Positions 21,502 through 31,636 of a stretch of DNA of 64,000 nucleotides are shown one piece after another. Below the pieces are notes generated by a model. It ran no database searches, was not told the DNA's origin, and saw only the letters and a program-made list of their open reading frames with translations. Origin of the DNA: Micractinium sp. NFX-FRZ (Eukaryota; Chlorophyta; Trebouxiophyceae; Chlorellales; Chlorellaceae); assembly GCA_029339195.1 (NCBI GenBank), contig JAPTJF010000189.1, forward strand, positions 45,000 through 108,999, given 5' to 3'. The position numbers and the translations under genes were made by a program. Numbering within the stretch: position 1 is the stretch's first letter; each line of letters opens with the position of its first letter.

Positions 21502-23388
21502 ATGAGCGGCAGCAACCCGCACTGGCAGCAGGCGGAGGTTTTCGACGAGCGGGTGGCCCGGGGCAGGCGCCTGCTGGCGGAGTCACCCGAGCACAGGGGC
21601 GCACCCGACCTGCAGGTGTGGCCAGGGGGAAGCAGTTGGTCCTGCCTCCGCCTGGGGCCGCACGCCAGCCGCCAGCCGCTAGAATTCGTGTGCAGGAACG
21701 CATCGGGCACGACGATAATGGTGTGATGCACAGCTGAACAGCGGCTGCGGCAGCCATGCAAACCCCTCCCGCCCCAACCTAGCCGGGAGCTCCGTCGGTC
21801 CTTGCACTGCTAGGCCGGCCGGCTGTGTACTTACGTCCCTGACTTCTGCACTTGCGAGCGGCTTTGCAGGCGTTTGTGGAGAGCATGGAGCTGACTGTGG
21901 CTTTCCACCGCACCTTCACCGAAGAGGACGGCACCCCGCGGCAGGGGTTGAGCGCCAAGGAGAAGCAGCAGGGGCTGGTGCAATACCTGCGGTGCCAGCT
22001 AATGACAATGCAGCAGCCGACATGTGCACGCCGACAAACCGGCGCTTGCTATCAGGCTTTGGTGGCGGCGGTGGGTGGGCAGGGAAGTGTGGTCCGACAG
22101 CTAGTCCCAGCTGGCAGCCAGCGCGCCCATGACTGCCGCCTGTGCGTTTGCATGCGCTGCTCCTCTGCCCCGCACACACTCACATCTAGGTGACTGGCGA
22201 AAAGTGGCGTGGGGCTTCACTTAACGTGTCATCCGCTGCCTGCACTGCACCACTGCAGATGCAGGAGATTCCGTGCGTGGGCCACTTTTGTGGCGCCGAC
22301 CTGGGGCGGGCGGCGCTGGCACGGCTCTCCAGCATGGCGCTCTTCTTCACAGAGGATGCACAGCGCCTGGGCACGGCGCTGGAGTCCTGCCTGGCCGAGG
22401 CAACATCCGGATCCACTGGGGCAGCGCTGCTGCAAGGCTCCCGGAGCGAGCAGAGCTGGGGGTTCTACAGGGCCCTGCAGGAAATGGAGACCTGGCAGCG
22501 CGCAGCAGGGTTTAGCCCCGTCCTTACAGCTGGCGAGGGCCAGGAGCTGCTGCTGCTGCTGATTCACATTGCCAGCTACCGGTTGGGGATGAAAGTGAGG
22601 CAGGAGGGGCAGGGCCAGAGGTCGCAGCGGCTGCTGGCAGATGCGGCAACGACAGCTCGGCAGCTGGTGGAGCTAAACCCCAGGCAGCCCTTACACCGCT
22701 ACCTGGCTGCGTCAGTTGCTTGGCATCAGGGGCAGCCAGGCACCATGTCGTTGTTCCGCGGCGTGCTGGAGGCAGCACTCTCCTGCAACGGTGAGCGGTC
22801 CGCGCGTGCTGTCCAAGCCTGCAGCCTTCTCCCGAGTGCTCCTCAGTGCCGAGAGCAAGCGTGCGCACAGCTGGCACCTGCCCAAGGCTGTAGCCGCACC
22901 GCGCCCCTTCCTTCACCCCCTGTACCCCTGCAGCCCACTGGGTAGCAGCAACGACTGGCTTTACACTGGCCCAATATCTCATGGCTGGGCGGGACCCAGC
23001 AGTGCCTGGTGGCCAGTGGTCTCCCGCCGAGGTGCTGGGCCTGCTGGGGCAGGCGCGGCGTGAGATGCGCCTCTGCAAGCCCTGGCTGCCGCCCGTGCTT
23101 GCAAAGCGGGCTCAAATCAAGGATGTGCTGAAGGCTGCACAGAACGAGGCGGCGTCCCACCCTGGCCGCCAGCTGCTGCCTCCCTGCCGCAAGCCACAGG
23201 AAGCAAGCAAGCCGGCGGCGCGCAGGTTTTCAGAGCACGAGTGCGATGGCTGCGGCGAGCCAGCGCCGCTGCTGCGCAGGTGCTCTGCCTGCAAGCAGGC
23301 ACGCTACTGCAGCGCCGCCTGCCAGGGCAAGCACTGGCGTGAGGGGCACAAGCGGGAGTGCAAGCAGCTGGCCGCCACCCGCAGCTAG
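21502..23388 (+). CDS. MYND zinc-finger protein, second copy (tandem duplicate A)
   Basis: Four exons (21502-21615, 21870-22070, 22259-22790, 22934-23388) give 433 residues. The start MSGSNPHWQQAE is shared with the downstream paralogue and the exon sizes match (114 and 201 bases for exons 1 and 2 in both genes). The protein is mostly helical, with no catalytic motif I recognise. The C-terminal finger is complete: CDGC, seven residues, CSAC, four residues, YCSAAC, then HKREC. MYND domains usually bind proline-rich partner peptides, so a scaffolding role is plausible but not shown. The paralogue at 27176-29138 shares the same intron positions and phases, so this is a recent gene duplication rather than retrotransposition. 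Confidence 0.85.
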
Positions 23389-24341
23389 AAACAGCATGAA
23401 CCCACCACCCTCACCCGCCGGCCCGGCCCTGCTCCCTGGCAGGCGCCGTCACCCGCCTCCTGTCATATGGACTTGCTCATGCAGTGCTTGGCCAAGGTGT
23501 GTCCCTCCCATATACTTGCACGCATCTCTTGTGTGAATCATCCGAGGTACAGGCGCCTGATAGAGCGTCAGCAGAGTGCCTGCCCGCCGTGATCGAGAGG
23601 CACCCCAGGGCCTGCGGGCGCCAGCTGGCATGCAAAGCTGCACCAGCAGTATCAGTCCTCCTGGCAACGTGTGCCTCAGCACAGGCAGTCTCACCGTCGT
23701 TCATGCTGATCTGCATGACTGGGCAGCCCCTGTTAATGGCTGGGTTGAGGCAGCCTTGAGTATGTTCGACCTTGTCAAGTTGTCGTCAATATGTATGTGT
23801 GGTTGTCAATTCTTATCAAGGAGGGGAGCCGCAGGCAGGTGGGGAGCTGCAGGTGCGGCCACCGGTAGCAACACACACCATGAGGCGTGAGCAGCTCAGC
23901 AGGCCAGCATGATGCAGCATATGTGTGTGCCCTCCTGGAGCTGCATTCACATAGAATACTGTGCATACAAGCTGCAGCTGGAGTTGCATGCCGAAGCTGC
24001 TCACACTTCTGTACAAAGTAGAGGGGTGCAGTAGTAAAAGAACAAACACGCAGCGCAATTGGTGGCATCAGACCAGCTGGCTGGAGGTGCAGTCCATCGT
24101 GGCATGGCCTGCCTCGGACAGCGTGTCCAATTTGCCCAACAAGAGTGCGCTCAATGCTGGCTGCTGCATGATGGCACCGCCGCTGCAGTTTCGACTTTGC
24201 AGGTGCCGCCTGGGCTGTCACATTCTCACAGGGTCCCCCCCTGCCCAACCAGAGTTCATTCTTCGCCGCCCTTCTTCATCCCACACCCCCGGGTGACGCA
24301 GCCTAGTTGAGAATGGGCTGCCTGCCACTTGGGCCAGCAGT
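23389..24341. other. Intergenic between MYND gene 2 and the eight-cysteine gene, with duplicated segments
   Basis: The first ~350 bases resemble the 3' flank of MYND gene 3 (about 29185-29560). A block near 23780-23890 resembles 26295-26370 on the other side of the minus-strand gene. No coding sequence is supported. Confidence 0.55.
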
Positions 24342-26090
24342 TCAGCCGGAAGCACGGCTGGGCTCCTCGGCCACAGTCTTGACTGCCTCACGGACCTCAC
24401 ACTTGACGGGAGTGAAGGTGGGGGTGCAAGCCACGCTGCCAATCCAGGCGACTGCGGTTGGGGGCATGGCGGCGCGACCACACAGCAGGGGAGGAGTGGC
24501 TCGGGACAAAAGGCGGGAGGAGCACAGAAATGTCAGGCAAAGATGCAGAGAAGCGCAGCAGCACGACGTTGCATGCACAGGCGCAGCTCCGGGGCTGGGA
24601 GAGCTTGCCTGAGGGAGCTGGCCCCTGTGACCTCCAGCACACACACACACATCCAAACGACACAACCCCCGGGCACACCAAAATTCACACACGCGTGAGG
24701 CGGACAGCTCAGCAGCAAAACATTCACGGGATGGAAGGCTACTCACGTCCCTGCAGGCCCTGTGTGGTGGCGTGGATCCTGCTTGGCTCAGACACAAGGC
24801 GCTCCGCCAGCTGCTCCTGGCAGGCACAGCCGGGCGAATCAAACTGCGACAAACAAGCCGCAGTGGGGTCAGTAATGGTTGGGACACTTGCAGCCGGCAC
24901 AGCGCCAGAAGGAGGCATGCCTGGGGAATCACGCATGGGCATTCAGCAGCCAGCTGCTGGATACGTGGAATCCCTCCGCCCACCCCTGCCGCAGTGGGTC
25001 GCCGACAGGCCGCATGTGCTGGCTCTGGCCAGGTTGGTCAGTCAGCACAGGAGCTGGCTGCATGAGCGCGCGACTTAGCGAGCGAGCGGGCGCACCTTCT
25101 TGAGGGCATTGCAGCAGCCCTGGGAGGGAGAGGCCTGGGGGTTCTCCTGCAGCAGCTGGCGGACCTGCAGCAGCAGCCGCACGGAGCAACACCGCCGACA
25201 GCATGCTGGGGAAGGGGTGCTTGTGCTTAGTGTGCAATGTCCAGGGCCTCGGAGTGCCGCATAACCTTGGAAGGGAATGGGTACCAGGCAGCACATGAAT
25301 GCCCTGGCGGCGGCGTTTACCTTGCCCTGATCCGGCAGGGTCTCTGAGGCCAGGCTCCACTTTGCACGGGCAGAGAGGAAGTCGCTGCGTGCAGAAGAGG
25401 GAAGAGGCCAGCCTGTCAGCCACAAGTGCCATCTTACTTTGGAGTGGGGGCTTCAGTGAGGAACAAGTGAGGCTGCCAGTGCACGCCACAAGCGAGGGAT
25501 AGCAGCGGCAGTAGCTGCAGGGCTGCGGGCGGGCCTACACGTAGGATGCAAAGAAGCAACAAGTCAGGGCATCGTGCAGCAGCTGTGATGATGCCAGTGG
25601 ACAGCACATGTGCAGCTCACAGCGTGGACTTGCAGGCGTTGGGCAGGGGAGTGGCCAGGGAGATGCACTGCTGCAGCTGCTGGCCGCCAGCGCCGGCGGT
25701 GCCGGGCTGGGCCAGCACTGCAGCAGTGGGGTGGGGGACCAAGGAGCCATACGCCCGTCATCGTTGCAGCTGCAGGACCTGCCGAAGAGTCAAAGCAGGT
25801 TCCTGAAGGGATGACCAGCCGCTGGCCAAGGGTCTGCAACCGCAGCGAAACACCGCAGCGATACCGTCCCGCCGCCGCTGGTGCCCTGCCTGCCCGCCTC
25901 ACATGCCCCCAGGCACGCAGGTTTTCATGCTCCGACATCCTTGGACTGCACTCAGACGCCCAGCAGAGAAGCGCTGCGGCCTGTAATGCACCCAGGCAGG
26001 CGTCCAAGGGGACACGACGAGCAGCTGACACGACCCACCTGTCCCAGCGCCTGCTACCAGCAGGATGAGGATGGACACACGCGTGGCCAT
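24342..26090 (-). CDS. Secreted eight-cysteine protein, lipid-transfer/bifunctional-inhibitor type
   Basis: Six short exons on the minus strand (26090-26039, 25717-25621, 25384-25321, 25164-25096, 24843-24747, 24451-24342), all with GT..AG borders and compatible phases, give 162 residues. The N-terminus is a signal peptide (MATRVSILILLVAGAGTVLA). Cysteines fall at 35, 46, 88-89, 100, 102, 135 and 144, which is the eight-cysteine motif C..C..CC..CxC..C..C of plant nonspecific lipid-transfer proteins; SPSQGCCNALKK and GCACQEQL are typical. The family has four disulphides around a lipid-binding cavity and is secreted or GPI-anchored. Here the stretch after the last Cys is short and polar, with no obvious GPI signal. 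The C2-CC spacing (41 residues) is longer than in land-plant members. The gene is nested between two duplicated MYND genes of opposite orientation. Confidence 0.8.
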
Positions 26091-27175
26091 GGCGCCAGAT
26101 CTCAGCCGGAGGGGAAGATAATCTCTGAGCAGATGCTGGGGGAACGAGAGGATTTCGGGGAGCACAAGCAATCCCGCCGCCGCTGCTGGGCATGCTGAGC
26201 AATCAAGCATGCTGAGCAGCATGGGTGGGCCCCTGTTGGTTGGTGGAGTGAAACCAACCCACCTGAATCTGGGTACCCTGAATCTGGGTGCCCTGTCAAA
26301 TTGTCATCAATCTGGAGAGAAGCAAACGGGGTAGCTGCAGGCGCACCCGGTATCAACGCACACCATGAGCGTCTCAGCGTGAGATAGCACACGCCCTGAT
26401 GCACCGTACAAACTGGGTTAAGGTGCATTTTATGACGATAGAAACAACCATGCCAGGTTTCACACACACTCAGATCTGCTCAGCTGCACACACCGCCGCC
26501 CCCAGCCCTGTGTCGAACCGCCGTCTGCTGCCGCTGGGCCTGCTGGGATGAGGGCATGATGCAGGTGGGAGGTAGCCTTACAACAGTGCTACGGTGTTGC
26601 CGATAAGCCGGCTGCAACCACCTGGCCGCACCTGCTGCAGTGCGTGGGCGCCGTATGGCCTTGCAGCTCCTGCGGGTCCCGCCTGCACGGAGCGGGTGCT
26701 GGCGCAAGCCCTGGCTGCCACATGTTCTGAGGGCGAAGGGCGAATTGATTGCAGCCCAGCCAGAGAGCAGGCACACGAGAAGCAGCAAGTGCCTGCGACA
26801 CGGCGGCAGCCTGGCCTTGCCTGCCTGCCAATGCAAGGGCCAGGCGATGCTATGCAGGTTCATGCAGGTGTACCCCCGTCCTCCGAGCTAGGCGAGTGCT
26901 GGGCCCTTCCGCACACCTGCTCCTGAGTTTGTTTGTGCGAATTGGCATTTGCTTCGTTCAGCTAGTTGGTTCCGAGTTATTGAGACATAGTGTGGGAGGA
27001 GAATCGATATCGTGGGGAGGCAGTCTCAAGTGCCGCCGCTGCCCGCCCCGCCCGCCGCCGCCCGGCCCGCATGGTGGGAGGAAAGTGAACTGCGTGAATG
27101 AACAACACACTTCAGGTGCGCAGTCCAATCAGTATTTCACCTGCGACTGATACAGAACAAAAAGAGCTCCCAGCC
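26091..27175. other. Divergent intergenic region between the eight-cysteine gene and MYND gene 3
   Basis: Holds the promoter of the minus-strand gene near 26100-26300, a segment resembling 23780-23890, and from 27012 copy B of the duplicated MYND promoter (GGGGAGGCAGTCTCA, GC-rich block, GGGAGGAAAGTGAACTGC). No exon is supported. Confidence 0.5.
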
Positions 27176-29138
27176 ATGAGCGGCAGCAACCCCCACTGGC
27201 AGCAGGCGGAGTTCTTGGACGAGCGGGTGGCCCGGGGCAGGCGCCTGCTGGCGGAGTCACCCGAGCACAGGGGCGCACCCGACCTGCAGGTGGGCACCTG
27301 GCCGCTGCAGGTGGGCCACGGGGTGAGGAAGTCCTCCCGCAACCTGGAGCTCGGGCACGCAGGCCTCGCAGTCCGGCCTGCAGGCAGGGCCAGGCTGCAT
27401 GGGGATGCCTTAGTTGCAGGAATGCAAGTGTGCAGCGGCCGCGGCAGCCATGCAAATCCCTCCCCCGGGGCCCTCGAGTGCCTGGCAGCCCAGTCTGACC
27501 CTCCGTTGCCCTGCCGACTCTCTGCTGGCATTTCTGACTGCCTGAGGGCTCTTAGGCGTTTGTGGAGAGCGTGGAGCTGACGACGGCCTTCCACCGCACC
27601 TTCATGGAAGAAGGCGGCGCCCCGCGGCAGGGGCTGAGCGCACCAGAGCAGCAGCAGGGGCTGGTGCAGTTCCTGCGCAGCCTGCTGGCGGGGATGCGGC
27701 TGCCAACACACATGGCCCGAAAAACCAGCGCCTGCCATGATGTCTTGGTGGCAGCGGTGGGTGGGCGGGGCAGTGAAGCCCAAGGTCTGGGCTGGGCAGC
27801 CTGTCTATGCATGCTCTGTTTCAATGCCTGTACTTGCTCAAGCCTTGGGCCCCCAATAGCAGCCTGCTTATCTGACTGGATGGCCTGCCCGCCTGTGGGG
27901 TGCCGCTGCAGGTGAACGAGATCTTGCATCCGGGGCGCCTCCCGGCTGCCGACTCGGGGCGGGCAGCACTTGCGCAGCTGTGCAGGGTAGCGCTGTTCTT
28001 TTGGGGGGATGCGCAGCGCTGCGGCGAGTTCCTGGAATCCTGCTTGTTGGAGGGCAGCCACCTTGCTGGCATCCCCAGCGGTCAGGGACCTGAGAGCCAG
28101 GCAGCCGGGGGCTTCTACCGCGCCCTCAGGGAAATGGAGGCTTGGCAGCGCGCGGCAGGCTTCAACCCCATGCTGACGGCGGCAGAGGCACACGAGCTCC
28201 TGCTGCTGCTGGTGCACGCGAGCAGCACCAACATGGCGGTCAAAGCGGGGCAGGAAGGGCAGGGGCCGCGGGCGCAGCAGCTGCTGGAAACTGCGGCATC
28301 AACAGCTCAGCGGCTGGTGCAGCTGGCCCCCAAACAGCCCGCGCTCCGCATGCTCACTGCGGCTGCAACATGGCGGCAGGCACAGCCTGAGGCTGTGAGT
28401 GAGCTCCGCGCCGCGTTGGAGGTGGCAGTATCCTGCAACGGTGAGGCGGTGCCGGCGTTGTATGAAGTGGCACCTGTGAGCTTGATAATCATTACAGATT
28501 ATCCGTTTGTGCATCTGCAACCTGGGGATGTCTTGGGGCATGGCCGGCCAGGAGTGCTACTTTTGACCTTGCAAATGAACATCTTTGGTGCTTAACTGAG
28601 TCGTCCGTGGGCAGCCAGGGAGCTGCTGAATGACGATGCCCACTCCCTTCCCTCCTTCCTGGCCTCCCCTGCAGCGCACTGGGTGGCGGCAGCTGCGGGT
28701 CTGGCCCTGGTTAATCACCTGATGGCAGGCCTGGACCGGGCACAAGAGGGTGGCCGATGGTCTCCTAAAGAGGTGCTGCGCCTGCTGGACCAGGCGGAGG
28801 ATGAGCTGGACCTCTGCAAGCCTTGGCTGCCGCCGGTCCTCGGGGAGAGGTCCGAGATAGCTGCAGCCAGGGGACGTGCGCAAGATGCAGCTGCTGCCCG
28901 TCCTGGGCTCGAGCTGCTGCCTCCTTACATCAAATTAACTCCAATTATGAAGGCATGCAGCGACGCGGGGCGCAGGATTGCAGAAAACGTGTGCGCTGGC
29001 TGCGGCGGTCAGTCACCGCACCTGCGCAAGTGCTCCGCCTGCAGACAGGCCCAGTACTGCAGTACGGCCTGCCAGCACAAGCACTGGCGCGAGGGGCACA
29101 AGCGGGAGTGCAAGCAGCTAACTGTCAGCCGCAGCTAA
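27176..29138 (+). CDS. MYND zinc-finger protein, third copy (tandem duplicate B)
   Basis: Four exons (27176-27289, 27556-27756, 27912-28440, 28675-29138) give 435 residues, co-linear with the gene at 21502-23388. The first 38 residues differ at only a few positions. The second exon uses a CTTAG acceptor where the paralogue has TTTGCAG. The C-terminal MYND finger is intact: CAGC, seven residues, CSAC, YCSTAC, HKREC. Divergence is greatest in the middle of exon 3 and in the linker before the finger, so the two copies have been separate for some time. No catalytic motif is seen. A TGTAA is found 159 bases after the stop. Confidence 0.85.
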
Positions 29139-29813
29139 AAGCAACATCTCCTGCAGCACCCTAGTTTGCCGTCCCTACACCATGGCCGGCGCCTGTCACC
29201 TGCCTCCTGTCAATTTGACGCTCTGGCACGCTGCCTTGCCAAGGCATGCACTCTCCAGATGTATACTTGCAAGCATGCTTGCATGCACATGTTGCCTGTA
29301 AATGTACCTGTGGGTACACACGCCTGTCAGAAGGGGGATGAAGCATCCCTCCGCGGTCTACTGCTGCTTCGTCAAGGTATGGGCAGGTATGATGGAGGAC
29401 TGGTGCGGGCAGTTGCGGGGCCTGCACTGTACCGCTGCCACCCCAGCGCCCCGACTCGCATGGCGCGGCCTGCACCAAGTGTACACCCGCCAGCTGGCGC
29501 CCGTGCCTGGCGCATGCCTGCTGTTCTGCCAGCATGATTCAGGTTTGACTCCAGTCATCATCCAGCCATCATGGTTGCTCAGCTACAAGCTTAAACACCA
29601 TTGAGTGACAGACTGGGATACTGCTGCTGCCACCCTGGTACCAGCAGACGGTCCAGCAAGCATGCAGGACACGCAGCCTTTGTCAGCGCATCTAACTGCC
29701 TCGACACCTCCGCCGGGTCTTTATCTTCGCATTGAACTTACCGCTCACGCATTGCTTCGGTTCGCGGGGGTATTTGCACCGAACCCTCCGCCTCCCTGCC
29801 CGGCCAGCACACG
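29139..29813. other. Intergenic: MYND gene 3 3' flank and cysteine dioxygenase promoter
   Basis: The first ~400 bases are the second copy of the segment that follows MYND gene 2. A TGTAA is at 29297. The last ~100 bases are presumed 5' UTR of the dioxygenase gene. Confidence 0.5.
29297..29301 (+). terminator. TGTAA poly(A) signal
   Basis: TGTAA 159 bases after the stop of MYND gene 3. Confidence 0.4.
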
Positions 29814-31210
29814 ATGGCAACCCCCGCGGTCCAGCGCCTGGTGGAGGGCCTGCAGGCCGCATTCGCCGCCGAGCGCCGGCGTGGAGAGGCGATAGACTAC
29901 GAGGCTCAGTCGCCCGAGTCCTTTGAGCGGCTGGATGGGTCGGTGCGGGCAGCCGTGTCGGCCTTCCTGGCGGCGCCCGACGGCGGCTTCAAGGCAGTGG
30001 CCCCTTACCTGCACTTCGACCCGACCCACTACACCCGCAATCTGATCATTGATGGCGACGACTTTGAGCTGATGGTGCGCTGGGTCTGAATCGGGCAGGG
30101 GACTGCCCGCTGTGGCACATTGGCTCGCCCGCTCGGCAACTGCCGCCAACCGCCCAACCGCCTTCACGCCCCCGCCACCGCCCAACTGCCTTCACCGCAC
30201 CCCCACTGCCTGCAGGTTCTGTGTTGGAAGAAGGGCCAAGGCAGCCGGGTGCACAATCACGCCAAGAGCCACGGCTGGGTGACGGTGCTGGCGGGCAAGG
30301 TGGAGGAGGCCAGGTGGGCGGAGGGGCGGGGCAGTGACGGGGGAAGGCTGAAGGCGACAACTAACAACAACAACGCTGCCCTGGGTGGCTGCCTTGCCTG
30401 CGGGAGTGACCGCGCTTGACTGGCCTGTACACGTCTACAGCGGCAGCTCGGGCCAGGGAACAGACTGGGAGCGGAAGGGAATGGTGGAAAAGGTGAACCC
30501 GCCGAGGGAATAGCCGCCCGTGCGCCACACGACCCCCTGCCCGCTCATCTCCTTACCCGCCCTCCCCCTGGCCCCTCCCCTGCCCCCTCCCTTTGTCAAA
30601 CGCAGGTACAACAACCCGCGCGCCGGCCTGCACGACTACAGCGCTCCCACCTCCCCCCGCGAGGGTCCCGCCCCTGCTCCCCCGCTGCCCGGCGTGCTGG
30701 CCGCCACCACCCCCTGCCCCCCGCTCACCCCCACCGCCAAGGTGGTGGGCGGCGTGGGGGCGCAGCTCTACATCAACGACGGGGTGGGGCTGCACGCTGT
30801 GCGCTGTGCTGACGAGACCGACCTGGAGGAGGGGGCGGTGACTCTGGTGAGCTGCGGTGCATGTGCGCTTGTCCTGAATCTTGAACTGCAGGAAAGGGTG
30901 CGGGGGCTGGGCAGGCGGGTGGATGAGCAGCAGGGGACGGGCACAGGTTGGACCTGGCAGGCGTGGGCGGTGCGCTGCCAGCCCCCCCGCCAGGCACAAA
31001 CCTTCCCCTTCTCCTTGCTCCTCCCTCCCCCGGGCCACTCTCCGTTCCCCTCACGCCTGTCCCTCTGTGCACCCCTCGCCCCCACCCCGCCCTCTGCAGC
31101 ACCTGTACGCACCGCCCGTGAGGCGCGTGTTCCTGTTTGAGGCGGAAGAGGACAGGGTGGTGCAGCGGGTGCCCGGAGTCTACTCAAAGGGCGGCGTGCG
31201 CTGCCAGTGA
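29814..31210 (+). CDS. CDO1: Cysteine dioxygenase
   Basis: Four exons (29814-30074, 30216-30313, 30606-30846, 31100-31210) give 236 residues. The enzyme oxidises L-cysteine to cysteine sulfinate with O2 and a non-haem Fe(II), controlling free cysteine. The cupin iron ligands are present: His100 and His102 in SRVHNHAKSHGW, and the third His in GVGLHAVRC. The Tyr of HLYAPP (203) matches the human Tyr157. The residue matching human Cys93, which cross-links to that Tyr, is Gly107 here, as in bacterial enzymes. An insertion of about 35 Pro/Thr-rich residues follows the second conserved strand, encoded by exon 3. I see no organelle targeting signal. Closest alternatives are thiol dioxygenases of the same cupin fold, but length and motif spacing fit cysteine dioxygenase. 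Confidence 0.92.
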
Positions 31211-31636
31211 GGCAGCACAATGTGCCCTCGGCAGGCACGCCACAAAGTGTGGGTGCCTGCCCGCCTCCCCACTGCCCGCCATGTATCACGCGCATGCCTG
31301 CTGCCAGGTGCAGCAGCCTTGACGAGAGTAAACATTCAAACGAACATGTCGATGAACACACCAATGCCAAACTTAACTCGACCTCTCACACATCCCTGCT
31401 TTTTGGCCTCTTGACTTGGAGCCCTGTCGAACATTTTTCCTGTACATCACAGCCATGTTACATTTTTCATTTTGCAATTGATGGAGCGACCAGGCAGTGT
31501 CCATTTAAAGTGACCTGCCTTGACAAATGATCAGCCTCCTTTAATGGCTGGACACTAACATGCACAGTACATGTAAGAAGGAACGTTGAGATCAGTGCGG
31601 CGAGAGGGCGCAACACAGAATGCGTGGGCGGCGCTG
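31211..31636. other. Convergent intergenic region (3' ends of cysteine dioxygenase and MEMO1 genes)
   Basis: Both neighbours end here. It is AT-richer than the rest of the window. A minus-strand TGTAA (31458-31462) serves the MEMO1 gene. No gene is seen. Confidence 0.6.
31458..31462 (-). terminator. TGTAA poly(A) signal (minus strand)
   Basis: TTACA on the plus strand, 175 bases beyond the MEMO1 stop. Confidence 0.45.
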
